From positions 62,001 to 126,000 of the forward strand of contig NZ_JAPHUF010000007.1 in the NCBI RefSeq assembly GCF_026196735.1: DNA of 64,000 bases, in the 5' to 3' direction. A program made the translations under genes and the position numbers. Shown here piece after piece: positions 7,954 to 17,494 of this stretch (position 1 is its first letter; the number at the start of each line of letters is the position of its first letter). The DNA is from Sulfurimonas sp. GTDB lineage: Bacteria > Campylobacterota > Campylobacteria > Campylobacterales > Sulfurimonadaceae. The notes beneath the pieces were generated by a model. The model was not told the DNA's origin and searched no databases. It saw only the letters and a program-made list of their open reading frames with translations.

Positions 7954-8928
7954 ATGGGCGAAATACAGAATTATATATGCGATAATGCACAACGATTGGA
8001 TATTTTCTTGGCATCAAAACTTGAGCAGAGTCGCTCACAAATAGCACAGCTAATTAAAAAAGAGTGCGTTTATGTTGATGAAAAAAAAGTTCCTCGTGCC
8101 GGTGTTAAGTTAAAACTAGACCAAAAAGTAAGAGTCGAGTTACCAGAAGCACAAGCACAGCCGGCTTTAGAGATTGACTTTGAGGTTGAGATACTTTATG
8201 AGGATGATGATGTTTTGGTTATAAATAAACCAAGTGGAGTTACCGTGCATCCTGCTCCTAGTGTAAAAGAAGCAACTTTAGTCGACTGGCTAAAGCACAA
8301 AGGCATAAGGCTCTCAACAATAAGCGGCGAAGAGAGACATGGAATAGTACATAGACTCGACAAAGGCACAAGCGGAACAATGGTTGTTGCTAAAAATAAT
8401 GAAGCTCATGAATTTTTATCTTCTCAGCTTCAGGATAAAAGTATGGGAAGATACTACATTGCAGTGTTAAATCCACCGCTAAAAGATGATATAACTACGA
8501 TTGAGAAACATATTGCAAGAAATGCGCACAATAGACTTAAGATGGCATGTGAAGATAATACAGGTAAATATGCGAAAACTATGTTTAAAAATCTAGCACT
8601 CTCAAGCGATGAAAAAAATCAATTAGTTGCTTGTAAATTGTTTACCGGAAGAACGCATCAAATTCGTGTTCATTTAGAAACAATTAATCGTCATATAATT
8701 GGTGATCATATTTATGGAATAAGCCCAAAACAAGAGAAATCGGAACGCATTTTGCTTCATGCTTACATGATGTACTTTATTCATCCAACGACTAAAGAAA
8801 AGGTTTCATTTGTTGCACCATTTGATGCATATATGAAAGAATATGTTAATAAAAAATTTAATACGGAGACTATAAATGAAGTTATGGATACTAGCTACAT
8901 TCTACACAGCTTCACTGCTGATTCTTAG
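7954..8928 (+). CDS. rluD: RluA/RluD-family rRNA pseudouridine synthase
   Basis: An N-terminal S4 RNA-binding domain (about residues 15-75) is followed by the RluA catalytic domain with GIVHRLDKGTSG, whose Asp is the pseudouridylation nucleophile. The GRTHQIRVHL motif is also present. By size (324 residues) and S4 domain it is RluD-like, acting on 23S rRNA helix 69. RluC or an epsilon-specific paralogue cannot be excluded. The last 53 bp overlap the next gene's lipoprotein signal peptide in another frame. Confidence 0.85.
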   Translation: MGEIQNYICDNAQRLDIFLASKLEQSRSQIAQLIKKECVYVDEKKVPRAGVKLKLDQKVRVELPEAQAQPALEIDFEVEILYEDDDVLVINKPSGVTVHPAPSVKEATLVDWLKHKGIRLSTISGEERHGIVHRLDKGTSGTMVVAKNNEAHEFLSSQLQDKSMGRYYIAVLNPPLKDDITTIEKHIARNAHNRLKMACEDNTGKYAKTMFKNLALSSDEKNQLVACKLFTGRTHQIRVHLETINRHIIGDHIYGISPKQEKSERILLHAYMMYFIHPTTKEKVSFVAPFDAYMKEYVNKKFNTETINEVMDTSYILHSFTADS

Positions 8929-10243
8929 TGGTTGTGGTGCGAAAGCCACACCAAAAAAGAAGGCGGTAATTGATGAGACACTGCCAATTGTTAAACTTAC
9001 AAAAAATGGAACTATAGTAGATACTAATGCAATAGCGCTTGAGTGGGCTTCTATAAATGACCAAAGAGTAAAAGGCGTTTATATCTATAAAGCTGAACTC
9101 AATGAAGATGGAGGCGCGGCTGCTAAAGACGAATATTATGATACAGTTGACAATCGATTTTCTACTCATTATTTGGATAAAAAAATCAAGCCAAACACAA
9201 GTTATAACTATTATTTTAAAACATACAGTGCCGGAGCTGAATCTCATAAAAGTGAGACAACTCTTATAACATCTCTGCCTGTAATGGACTCTGTCACATG
9301 GATACACAGTATTGCCGGTATGCCAAGGAGTGCAAAAGTCATCTGGAGACCACATACAAACAACATTGTAAAATCATATATAATTCAAAGAAGAACTTTA
9401 CAAGATACAAAATGGAAAGATATAGCGACCGTTGATGGAAGACTCAATGCAGAGTATATAGATAAAGGTTTAAAAGATAAATTTACATATAAGTACCGTA
9501 TTAGAGCATTGACTTATGATGGTATGGTTTCAAATCCTAGTGAGGAAGTAAGTGTAATTACAAAAGCATTACCAAATGAACTCACCCAGATAACAGCAAC
9601 AACTAACCTACCTAGAAAAATAAAAATTAGCTGGGAAAAAACAGACACTCAAGACTTCTTAAACTATAATCTGTACAGAGCTTCAAATGTTGATGGAAAT
9701 TATAAACTACTTTTAGGATTAAAAGGAAATTCTTATGTTGATGTTGTTGAAGAGGATGCAAAACAGTATTTTTATAGAGTAAGTGTAGTTGATAGAGATG
9801 GACTAGAGAGTAAGTATGATAACTATTCTGTTCATGGCAAAACATTGGTAAAACCGACAACACCTTCACTAGTAGAAGCAAGGTTGATTAATGAACAAGT
9901 TAGAATATCTTGGAGTAATGCAGACCCAAGAGTTAAAAGCTACATCGTACAAAAAAGATATAAAAAGAGCCTTTTTGATGAAGCGATAGTTGATTTTGAA
10001 AACATAAAAGATGTCAAATTTATAGATGGTGAGATTAGTCCACAATCGGTTTATTATTATAAAGTGTTTTCTGTTGATGAAAATGACATAAAATCACAAC
10101 CTAGTATAGAGGTTAAACTTAAAATAGGCAACATTCAACTAAATAAGCCAGAACAAACACAAACAAATTTTGTAGATACGAATTATAATGATAATAACGA
10201 AGAAGAAGAAGATGTAATCACACCAGTACAAGACTTTAACTAA
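8876..10243 (+). CDS. Fibronectin type III repeat lipoprotein
   Basis: A 455-residue lipoprotein: signal helix with lipobox LILSGC (lipidated C20), then about four fibronectin type III-like beta domains (roughly 40-130, 135-230, 233-325, 328-420). Each shows the Trp...Tyr pattern such as IKISWEKT...YNLYRAS and VRISWSNA...YIVQKR. The end is acidic. It starts 53 bp inside rluD behind CGGAG, so translation is coupled. The downstream neighbours trmB, ftsE, ftsX and the EnvC-like gene suggest a cell-envelope role, possibly a division or peptidoglycan scaffold; that is inference from context. Confidence 0.75.
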   Translation: MKLWILATFYTASLLILSGCGAKATPKKKAVIDETLPIVKLTKNGTIVDTNAIALEWASINDQRVKGVYIYKAELNEDGGAAAKDEYYDTVDNRFSTHYLDKKIKPNTSYNYYFKTYSAGAESHKSETTLITSLPVMDSVTWIHSIAGMPRSAKVIWRPHTNNIVKSYIIQRRTLQDTKWKDIATVDGRLNAEYIDKGLKDKFTYKYRIRALTYDGMVSNPSEEVSVITKALPNELTQITATTNLPRKIKISWEKTDTQDFLNYNLYRASNVDGNYKLLLGLKGNSYVDVVEEDAKQYFYRVSVVDRDGLESKYDNYSVHGKTLVKPTTPSLVEARLINEQVRISWSNADPRVKSYIVQKRYKKSLFDEAIVDFENIKDVKFIDGEISPQSVYYYKVFSVDENDIKSQPSIEVKLKIGNIQLNKPEQTQTNFVDTNYNDNNEEEEDVITPVQDFN

Positions 10244-10253
10244 ACGAGGATAG

Positions 10254-11426
10254 ATGCCACACTTACATATAGAAAAATTTAAAGAGATTACATTTCCATC
10301 TGAGCATGATGGAGTCTCTTTTAATTTTATAGCAGATAATATAAACCATAATAATGAAAAACTAATTGCCGTTACTGTTGAGGGTGATGATTTTTTTCTG
10401 CTGCTTAAAGAGGAAGAGAATAGAAGTCTTTTAAAATCAGACAAATTAACTCGACCGGCCTCTATATATAATGTGCATAAAGCACTTCTAGCTTACGCAA
10501 AAAAAGCAAATCTAAATGTTATAGCTTCAAATGTACCAGAACAGGAAAAAAATGTGCATCTTGAAGATGTAAATGCTTTAAAAAACATAGAATATTTTGC
10601 TTCAAGTTTTACTACAGATAAAGAGCTAAGAGTTGAGGTTGGTTTTGGTTCGGGCAGGCACCTTCTGCATCAAGCCGCGAATAATCCTGAAATTCTTTTT
10701 ATAGGTATCGAGATACACAGACCCTCAATCGAACAGGTGTTAAAGCAGATAACTATACAAAAACTTGACAACTTGCTTGTGCTTGATTATGATGCAAGGC
10801 TTTTTATGGAGTTGATACCATCTAATATTGTGGGAAAGATTTATGTTCATTTCCCAGTTCCATGGGATAAAAAACCCCACAGAAGAGTTATTTCTACCAC
10901 ATTTATTGAAGAAGCAAGAAGAGTGCTTAAAGTCGGAGGACAGCTAGAGTTAAGAACAGACAGTGAAAATTATTATGCTTACTCTTATGAGACATTTATA
11001 GCCTTTAATAAAACTACTCTTTATATAAATAAAAATAAAGATATAGTAATAAGCTCTAAGTATGAAGACAGATGGAAAAAAATGGAGAAAAATATTTATG
11101 ATGTAACAATGATAAATGAAGAAGATTCTCCGATTCTCTCTTTAGAAGGTGATTTCACTTTTTCTAAACCCAATCTTTCAAAAACGGACTTAGCGAAACT
11201 TCATAGTCAAACAAAAAAGTTTGATGGCGGCTTTATTCATTTTGAGAGAGCTTATAAGATTAAAGATGCGGTAATGCTTCGTATATCTATGGGCAGTTTT
11301 GACAGACCGGAGCATCTTTATCTTATAGTAAAAGATGATAGTGTAGAGTACTTCCCATCTTTACCGCTTAAGTCAAAAAGCAATCTGCTTGCGCATAAAT
11401 TTCTAGATAAGGTTATTCATGGATAA
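10254..11426 (+). CDS. trmB: tRNA (guanine-N7)-methyltransferase, long epsilon type
   Basis: TrmB makes m7G46 in tRNA using SAM. The methyltransferase core shows the SAM loop [12 protein letters not shown] (about residues 124-135), [14 protein letters not shown], and the TrmB signature [14 protein letters not shown]. At 390 residues it is much longer than the ~220-240-residue E. coli enzyme, with an N-terminal extension of about 120 residues and a C-terminal extension of about 120. I recall such long forms as usual in Campylobacterota. Its end overlaps ftsE by 8 bp. Confidence 0.9.
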   Translation: MPHLHIEKFKEITFPSEHDGVSFNFIADNINHNNEKLIAVTVEGDDFFLLLKEEENRSLLKSDKLTRPASIYNVHKALLAYAKKANLNVIASNVPEQEKNVHLEDVNALKNIEYFASSFTTDKELRVEVGFGSGRHLLHQAANNPEILFIGIEIHRPSIEQVLKQITIQKLDNLLVLDYDARLFMELIPSNIVGKIYVHFPVPWDKKPHRRVISTTFIEEARRVLKVGGQLELRTDSENYYAYSYETFIAFNKTTLYINKNKDIVISSKYEDRWKKMEKNIYDVTMINEEDSPILSLEGDFTFSKPNLSKTDLAKLHSQTKKFDGGFIHFERAYKIKDAVMLRISMGSFDRPEHLYLIVKDDSVEYFPSLPLKSKSNLLAHKFLDKVIHG

Positions 11427-12090
11427 GGTTATAATAGCTAAAAATTTATCTTTATCATACTCAAATAGTGAGACGATTATTAACAAAATTGATTTTTCCG
11501 TAAATTCCGGCAGCTTTGTCTTTATAACGGGAGCTAGCGGTAGCGGAAAATCCACACTATTAAAATCAATCTTTGGTGCATTAAAACCAAAACAGGGAAG
11601 TTTGATTGTTGGAGGAGTAGAACTTAACGGTGTTTCTCGTTCAAAGTTAAACTTTTTAAGACGACATGTAGGAATAGTATTTCAAGATTATAAGCTTATA
11701 AAAGAGTGGACTATAGATAAAAATATTATGTTGCCTCTTCTTATTAACGGTTATGTAAAAGATGTTGCTCAAAGCCAAGTCGATAAACTTTTAAAACATG
11801 TTAGACTAAATCATCAAACCGGAAAATATCCTTTAGAACTTAGCGGTGGTGAACAACAAAGAGTCGCTATGGCTAGGGCACTCTCACATAATCCCATACT
11901 TATTTTGGCAGATGAGCCTACGGGTAATCTTGATGAGTATTCTGCGGACTTGATTTGGAAACTATTAGAGGGTTCTAACGAGCAGTTAGGTACGACTGTC
12001 ATAGTAGTCACCCATAATATTCCACAAAATCTGAATGTTGATTATAAACATTTTCACATAGAGTATGGGAGCATTCATGAAGTCAATTAA
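11419..12090 (+). CDS. ftsE: Cell division ABC transporter ATP-binding protein FtsE
   Basis: FtsE is the cytoplasmic ATPase of FtsEX, which activates septal amidases through EnvC. The 223 residues carry Walker [10 protein letters not shown], signature [15 protein letters not shown], Walker [12 protein letters not shown] and the switch His in VVTHN. A MacB/LolD-type ATPase would look similar, but the following ftsX and EnvC-like genes settle the call. It overlaps trmB and ftsX. Confidence 0.92.
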   Translation: MDKVIIAKNLSLSYSNSETIINKIDFSVNSGSFVFITGASGSGKSTLLKSIFGALKPKQGSLIVGGVELNGVSRSKLNFLRRHVGIVFQDYKLIKEWTIDKNIMLPLLINGYVKDVAQSQVDKLLKHVRLNHQTGKYPLELSGGEQQRVAMARALSHNPILILADEPTGNLDEYSADLIWKLLEGSNEQLGTTVIVVTHNIPQNLNVDYKHFHIEYGSIHEVN

Positions 12091-12889
12091 AAACCATCTC
12101 TCACTTGTAATAGCACTGCTTAGTATACTCTTCTCTATGCAGGTTTTTCTTATTGTGGATAGGTCTATAGATGCATACAAAGCAAACCTTGCAAGTAACT
12201 ACTCTGTAATTGCTGTTAGTCAAAAAAAGTTAAGCAATAGTGCTATTTTAGATATAAACAAAATAATAGCAAGTGTTGAAGAGCTCTCGCCTGAGAGTGT
12301 CATAAAAAGATTAAACAGCAATATGCAGAGTAAAAATGTGGAGTTGTTGAAATTATCTTTACCAAAGTTTTATAAGTTGAGTCTTGCCTACTATCCAAGC
12401 CCAAAAGAAGTTAAAAAACTAACCAGTGATTTATTGCGTACAAGCTCTATAACAAAAGTGGAAGATTTTTCACATAATCACGACACTACCTACAAACTAT
12501 TGCTCCTTTTTAAAAGTGTTGTTGCTATTTTTGCAATTGTTGTCTTAGTTGTAACGCTACTGCTTATCTTTAAAGAACTTAGAATTTGGCAATATAAACA
12601 TAATGAGCGCATGAGTATTATGGGGCTTTTTGGCGCAGCAACATGGCTTCGTTCAGCAGTGCTTTTTAGATTAGCAATAGTTGATGCACTTATTGCAAGC
12701 GTTGTGGCATTTGGAGTTTTTCTATATGTCTCTTCGCTGCCTTGGGTGCTTGAGCAGTTTAATAATATAGGAATCAGTATAGTTGTTTTTAACCCAGTAG
12801 AGGACTTTTTGCTGATTTTAGGAGTTGCTATGTCTATTTCTGTTGTTTTAGCATCTTTGATAGTTTTAGGGCATAAAGAAGAGGTATGA
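12077..12889 (+). CDS. ftsX: Cell division protein FtsX
   Basis: The inner-membrane partner of FtsE: one N-terminal helix (about 8-26), an extracytoplasmic domain (about 30-140), then three more helices, the classic FtsX topology. An upstream ATG at 12065 is possible, but GGGAG lies 5 nt before ATG 12077, which I take as the start. The extracytoplasmic domain should bind the coiled coil of the EnvC-like protein encoded 4 bp into its stop codon. Confidence 0.88.
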   Translation: MKSIKNHLSLVIALLSILFSMQVFLIVDRSIDAYKANLASNYSVIAVSQKKLSNSAILDINKIIASVEELSPESVIKRLNSNMQSKNVELLKLSLPKFYKLSLAYYPSPKEVKKLTSDLLRTSSITKVEDFSHNHDTTYKLLLLFKSVVAIFAIVVLVVTLLLIFKELRIWQYKHNERMSIMGLFGAATWLRSAVLFRLAIVDALIASVVAFGVFLYVSSLPWVLEQFNNIGISIVVFNPVEDFLLILGVAMSISVVLASLIVLGHKEEV

Positions 12890-14109
12890 TTCGTTTATTA
12901 ATAATATCAATTTTATCATTTTTGCTTCTAGAAGCAAATAGCAGTGTTGATACAAAGATAAAGAAAACAAGTTCAAAAATAAGTACATATAAAAAAGATT
13001 ATAATAATTTAAATAAGAAGATGGACCAAAACGCAAAGGCCATTTTAAAACAAAAAAAAGAGATTGAAATACAGCAAAAGTATCTTAAAGAGCTAAAAGA
13101 AGAATTAGAAAGTAAAGCAAACTCATATAAAGAAAATATTACACAGCTAAAAGTATTGGTAGATCTTCAAAACAGTCTAAAACAAGACGGGAACAAGCTA
13201 GAGGAAGAACTTGCGTTTACAATAGCTCAAAGTGTCTCTTTATCAATTATACTAGAAGAAGAGTATACTGCAAATGAAGAGTCTTTGATAGAGTTTGAGG
13301 TTCTTAGTCTTATGCTCAAAAATGCAAAAGCCAAAATAGAAGATTTAAACAGTAAGTTCTACAACAATTCTAAAAACATAGATATAATTGTTTCTCAATC
13401 TGCATATTTAGAAAAAGAGATAGCGAATATTGATGCAAAAAGAAAAGATCTTATCGCTACACAAGCAAAAAATAAAAAAGCTCTGCAAAAATTAAAAACA
13501 GCAAAAGCATCATATAAAAAAGAGTTGAAAAAAGTTTTAAAAAAGCAAGACACTCTTAAAAATACTCTAGCAAAATTAAATATCATTAAAATAGATGAAA
13601 TAAAAAAAGCTAAAGAAGAAGCTGCCAGAGCGAAGGCATTTGATGCCAAGAGTATTATCTCAGACAAAGATTTACCAACTGTAAAAAAACACGGCAGCAG
13701 CTATAAAGCTGCAAAAACAAAAAAATATAAAGGTGCAAAAACAATAGCACCATTTGAGCCATACACAATTACAAAAAAATATGGAACATATACAGATCCT
13801 ATTTACGGCATAAAAGTTTTTAATGAATCTATATCACTAAAACCAAGCCAAAAAAATACAAAAGTTAAAACAGTATTTAACGGTAAAGTTATTTATGCCG
13901 ATAAAACAGCTGTTTTGGACAATATTGTTATTGTTGAGCATAATAATGGGCTTCATACCATCTATGCAAATCTTTCTCAAATATCTCCAAATATTAAAAA
14001 GGGCAAAAAGATTAAAAAAGGTTATACTATCGGGCGAGTTAATGATGAACTAGTGTTTGAAGTGACCCAAAAATCATTTCATATCAATCCAATAAGACTT
14101 TTTCAGTAA
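12886..14109 (+). CDS. EnvC-like murein hydrolase activator (coiled coil plus degenerate LytM/M23 domain)
   Basis: A secreted protein: signal peptide (about 1-18), a very Lys/Glu-rich coiled coil (about 20-240) and a C-terminal LytM/M23-like domain (about 290-405). The zinc ligands expected in active LytM enzymes appear lost. YAHL is replaced by YANL, the terminal LHFE-type motif by LVFEV, and no first-ligand His is evident. That is what EnvC-type activators look like: they bind FtsX and open amidases rather than cut peptidoglycan. The position directly after ftsEX with an ATGA overlap supports this. Confidence 0.85.
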   Translation: MIRLLIISILSFLLLEANSSVDTKIKKTSSKISTYKKDYNNLNKKMDQNAKAILKQKKEIEIQQKYLKELKEELESKANSYKENITQLKVLVDLQNSLKQDGNKLEEELAFTIAQSVSLSIILEEEYTANEESLIEFEVLSLMLKNAKAKIEDLNSKFYNNSKNIDIIVSQSAYLEKEIANIDAKRKDLIATQAKNKKALQKLKTAKASYKKELKKVLKKQDTLKNTLAKLNIIKIDEIKKAKEEAARAKAFDAKSIISDKDLPTVKKHGSSYKAAKTKKYKGAKTIAPFEPYTITKKYGTYTDPIYGIKVFNESISLKPSQKNTKVKTVFNGKVIYADKTAVLDNIVIVEHNNGLHTIYANLSQISPNIKKGKKIKKGYTIGRVNDELVFEVTQKSFHINPIRLFQ

Positions 14110-14186
14110 ATTAAAACTACTTTAAAACATTTTTGGTTACTATGTATTAGAAAAGTATTATTATAAATTTGTAGTGGGAGCTTTAA

Positions 14187-14591
14187 ATGGATTCTAAAGA
14201 AGATGTTGAAAATCATCATCACAATCTTTTATATTTCAATCAAATGGTTGAAAAAGGCGGTCGCGGGGAAAAATTCAGAAAACCCAAAAAGCAGGAGCCT
14301 AGCTCTTTTTCGTCACAAAAGGTTGAATTAAGCGATTATTTAACGGTACCGGAAGGGTATGAAGGTATTGCTTACGCTTTGTATTTTTTGTTAGTTCCAT
14401 ATATAACAGGTCTTGTTTTCCTTTTTATATTTATAGCTGGAGGAAGTTTTGAAAATTTTGCACTCTTAGATTCAAGTGCATTTCTAATAGTTTGGATGAT
14501 TGGTTATGAAATTGTTGCAAGCTGTATATTGATTGCTATTTTTATTTCATATTTGAGGTATGATAAGTCACCTAAAAAAAGAAGGCACTAA
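14187..14591 (+). CDS. Hypothetical small membrane protein, two helices
   Basis: A 134-residue protein that I do not recognise. A polar, Lys-rich N-terminal half (about 1-60) starts with a His cluster (NHHHN). Two predicted helices follow (about 66-88 and 97-122), and it ends with a very basic tail KSPKKRRH. A good ribosome site (GGGAG, 8 nt) precedes the ATG. It sits between the division cluster and thrC with a 77-bp gap after the EnvC-like gene, so it may have its own promoter. Confidence 0.7.
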   Translation: MDSKEDVENHHHNLLYFNQMVEKGGRGEKFRKPKKQEPSSFSSQKVELSDYLTVPEGYEGIAYALYFLLVPYITGLVFLFIFIAGGSFENFALLDSSAFLIVWMIGYEIVASCILIAIFISYLRYDKSPKKRRH

Positions 14592-14641
14592 AACAGTACT
14601 AATTTTGCTATAATTTCAAAAAAATTTAGGTAAAGAAAAAT

Positions 14642-16114
14642 ATGAACTTTATTCAAACTCGCGGATGCGATAAAAACAAACCTCAAAGTGTTACATTCTC
14701 CGAAGCTATTTTATCCCCTATAGCTTCATTTGGCGGTCTTTATGTGCCCCAAAAATTACCAGACCTCGGTGAAGAGTTTTTAAACAAACATTTAAACTCA
14801 TCATACAAAGAATTGGCATCTGACATGTTGAGTCGTTTTGAGATTGACATAGATAAAAGTGTTATTGATGAGGCTCTTAATCTTTATGATAAATTTGATG
14901 ATGCAAATAACCCTGTTCCTGTAGTAAAAGTAAAAGAAAATCTTTATGTTAGTGAACTTTATCACGGGCCGACTCGTGCATTTAAAGATATGGCACTTCA
15001 ACCATTTGGTGTTGTTCTATCTTCAATAGCTCAAAAGAAAAATGAAAATTATTTAATACTTGCTGCTACAAGCGGTGATACGGGCCCCGCTGCACTAGAA
15101 ACTTTTAAAAATCGTGCAAATGTGCAGGTAGCCTGCCTTTATCCAGATGGTGGGACTTCTGATGTTCAAAGACTACAGATGGTTACAGAGGATGCAAAAA
15201 ACTTGAAAGTTATCGGGATTAACGGTGTTTTTGACGATGCTCAAAATGCACTCAAAAGACTTTTGGCTTCTGATAGCTTTAAAGCTGCGCTAAAAGAGAA
15301 GCATGTCTCTCTCTCAGCTGCTAACTCTGTAAATTTTGGAAGAATTATTTTTCAAATTATTTATCATATTCACAGTTATCTAGAGCTAGTTCGTCAAGAT
15401 GCTGTTGCTATGGGTGAAAAGGTTTACTTAAATGTTCCAAGCGGAAACTTCGGTAATGCTCTTGGTGGTTACTATGCTTGGAAAATGGGACTTCCAGTTG
15501 AAAAAATTATCATCTCTTCAAATGAAAACAATGTTTTAACTAAACTTATTAAAACCGGAAAGTATGATTTAAGAGACTCAAAAGTAATTTTAACCACTTC
15601 TCCGGCGATGGATATTTTAAAATCATCAAATGTAGAGAGAATTCTTTATGACATGTTTGGAGATGATAGAACAAGAGAACTTATGCAAGACTTGGAAAAT
15701 CAAAATTTTTATGAATTGACAAGCGATGAGCTTGCACAACTGCAAAATAGTTTTGATGCCGATTTTTGTAACGGTGATGAGGGAAAAGCATATATTAAAG
15801 ATTATTTTACAAATTTTAATTACCTTATGGACCCGCATACTGCTACATGTATTAAATCTTTTGAGACTTGCTCAAACCCAGAGATAAAAACTATCGCTTA
15901 CTCAACTGCCGAGTGGACAAAGTTTTCACCTGTAATTGCCAATGCTTTAACAGGTGAAGTTGACGCAGAAGATATCATTGCTTTAGAGTCTATCTCAAAA
16001 GAAGCAAACTTAGAAATCCCGGCTATGGTCAAGGAACTTTTTTCTAAAGAGATTGTACAAAGTACAATTATAGAAAAAGAAGATATAGAAAAAGAGATAT
16101 TAAAGTTTTTATAA
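14642..16114 (+). CDS. thrC: Threonine synthase
   Basis: A PLP enzyme converting O-phosphohomoserine to threonine. The PLP lysine is K115 in GPTRAFKDMALQ. The phosphate-binding AATSGDTGPAA loop and the SANSVNFGRI motif mark the longer ThrC subfamily (490 residues, similar to the E. coli/yeast type). It has its own short leader with a TATAAT-like box (tgcTATAATttc) about 30 bp before the ATG. The downstream RDD gene converges on it. Confidence 0.96.
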   Translation: MNFIQTRGCDKNKPQSVTFSEAILSPIASFGGLYVPQKLPDLGEEFLNKHLNSSYKELASDMLSRFEIDIDKSVIDEALNLYDKFDDANNPVPVVKVKENLYVSELYHGPTRAFKDMALQPFGVVLSSIAQKKNENYLILAATSGDTGPAALETFKNRANVQVACLYPDGGTSDVQRLQMVTEDAKNLKVIGINGVFDDAQNALKRLLASDSFKAALKEKHVSLSAANSVNFGRIIFQIIYHIHSYLELVRQDAVAMGEKVYLNVPSGNFGNALGGYYAWKMGLPVEKIIISSNENNVLTKLIKTGKYDLRDSKVILTTSPAMDILKSSNVERILYDMFGDDRTRELMQDLENQNFYELTSDELAQLQNSFDADFCNGDEGKAYIKDYFTNFNYLMDPHTATCIKSFETCSNPEIKTIAYSTAEWTKFSPVIANALTGEVDAEDIIALESISKEANLEIPAMVKELFSKEIVQSTIIEKEDIEKEILKFL

Positions 16115-16123
16115 CTAACTTAT

Positions 16124-16149
16124 GAGCAATAAATTTACACTTATTGCTC
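16124..16149 (+). terminator. Hairpin between convergent thrC and RDD gene
   Basis: A perfect 9-bp stem GAGCAATAA/TTATTGCTC with an 8-nt loop spans the convergent ends and includes the RDD stop codon. There is no T-run on either side, so it is a weak bidirectional terminator at best. Confidence 0.4.
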
Positions 16150-16605
16150 TAGGGCTACAAGTGAGTCAGAATTTACTACGATAGTATTTGAAACAATGTC
16201 ATGGAGTCCTTGTTTTCTCTTACGAAAAATCACCATTAAAAATCCAAAAAGAAAAATTATACTTGATAATATATACCCTAAGAATCTTATAGTTCCTTGT
16301 TTATAGTCAATAGTCTGAAGCGTGTCGGCATCTACAATCTTTATTTTCATTATTTTTTTTCCTGGCGTAGCACCGTCAAACTTTACCCAAAATGTAATCA
16401 TTAAAAAAATCAAAATAAGAGTTGTAAAAATTCTATAAAGTCCCACATTGAATGAGTTTTCAAAATCAGGAAATGGGAAAATAAGTATAATTGTAAAAAT
16501 AGCAAACAACGCGTTGTCGATGGTAAAAGCTATCCATCTTGCTATGAAACTAGCATACTCAACTTTTGTTTTGTCATATTCTTTTGTTTTTTGCATATTT
16601 TCCAT
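16141..16605 (-). CDS. RDD-family membrane protein
   Basis: A 154-residue RDD-domain protein with the diagnostic FIARWIAFTIDNALFA start (Arg and Asp in helix 1). About three to four helices follow, along with the DGATPGKKIMKIKIVDAD motif, where the PGK loop is typical of the family. RDD proteins are small polytopic membrane proteins, some of which act in ion or solute exchange; the substrate is unknown here. It is convergent with thrC. Confidence 0.85.
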   Translation of the reverse strand: MENMQKTKEYDKTKVEYASFIARWIAFTIDNALFAIFTIILIFPFPDFENSFNVGLYRIFTTLILIFLMITFWVKFDGATPGKKIMKIKIVDADTLQTIDYKQGTIRFLGYILSSIIFLFGFLMVIFRKRKQGLHDIVSNTIVVNSDSLVALEQ

Positions 16606-16681
16606 CCATATTTATTATGGAGATTGTAGCAAAATTGTGATAAATATTAGCTAAACAAAAAATAATATATATTTTGTAATA

Positions 16682-17440
16682 TTAAAGCTCTGTAGCTTTT
16701 TTATAAGCTTGTGCAATAGCGTCTATACAAGCAGCTCTAACATTTCCATCTTCTAATGCACCATAACCGGCTGCTGTTGTTCCGCCTGGGCTCATAACAG
16801 CATCTTTTAATAGTGCAGGGTGGATATCTTGTATAAGTTCACCAAATCCGGCAAAAAGGCCGCGCATAGTTGCCATGGCATCAGCTCTTTTCATCCCCTG
16901 TTTGACAGCACCATCAGCCAAGGCTTCGGCAATAAGTGTTAAATAGGCAGGACCGCTTCCCGCAAGACCGGTTGCAATATCTAACTCTTTTTCAGATGAT
17001 AACCAAAGTGTCTCTCCAATAGCACCTAAAAGCTCTTTGGCTTCAGCTTTAAACTCCTCATCACCGGTAAGTGTAGTCATAGATTTTCCAATACTTGCAG
17101 CAAGATTTGGCATAGCTCTTACAACAGCATTTGGATGTAGATTGTGTTTTAGCTTACTGATAGTTGTGCCGGCTAAAACCGAGTAGACAACTCTTGCTTT
17201 ACCCTTGATTCTTGCAGCAACCTCTTCAACATTAACAGGTTTGACACAAAATATCACGGTTTTGTTTTCAATACTGAAATCATCCATAAGTGCTTTATCT
17301 ATTTCTATGCCAAGTTCATCTTCAAATTTATTTAGTTTGTCTATGCTTCTGCCAATAACTTCGATTTTGTAACTTTCTTTTAAACCCTTAGCAATGCTAA
17401 GCGCCATATTTCCGTTTCCGATAAAAGTGATAGTTTTCAT
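16682..17440 (-). CDS. proC: Pyrroline-5-carboxylate reductase
   Basis: The last step of proline synthesis: NAD(P)H reduction of 1-pyrroline-5-carboxylate. A Rossmann motif GNGNMALSIAKG is near the start. The C-terminal P5CR signature AMSPGGTTAAGYGALE is present (read here as DAVMSPGGTTAAG). The frame extends to 17503, but AGGA 5 nt upstream of ATG 17440 and the family N-terminus MKTITFIGNG fix the start there. The 252-residue length is normal. It is divergent from proA, which catalyses an earlier step of the same pathway. Confidence 0.95.
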   Translation of the reverse strand: MKTITFIGNGNMALSIAKGLKESYKIEVIGRSIDKLNKFEDELGIEIDKALMDDFSIENKTVIFCVKPVNVEEVAARIKGKARVVYSVLAGTTISKLKHNLHPNAVVRAMPNLAASIGKSMTTLTGDEEFKAEAKELLGAIGETLWLSSEKELDIATGLAGSGPAYLTLIAEALADGAVKQGMKRADAMATMRGLFAGFGELIQDIHPALLKDAVMSPGGTTAAGYGALEDGNVRAACIDAIAQAYKKATEL

Positions 17441-17494
17441 AGTAGTCCTAAATTTTTTATGGTAGTATAGCATTATTAGAACAAAGGTGAAAAT

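Noticed and set aside
11814-12011. Minus-strand open frames inside ftsE, rny, hemA, the P1B ATPase and other genes
   Set aside because: They are antisense shadows of well-supported genes, with no ribosome sites and no recognisable protein features.
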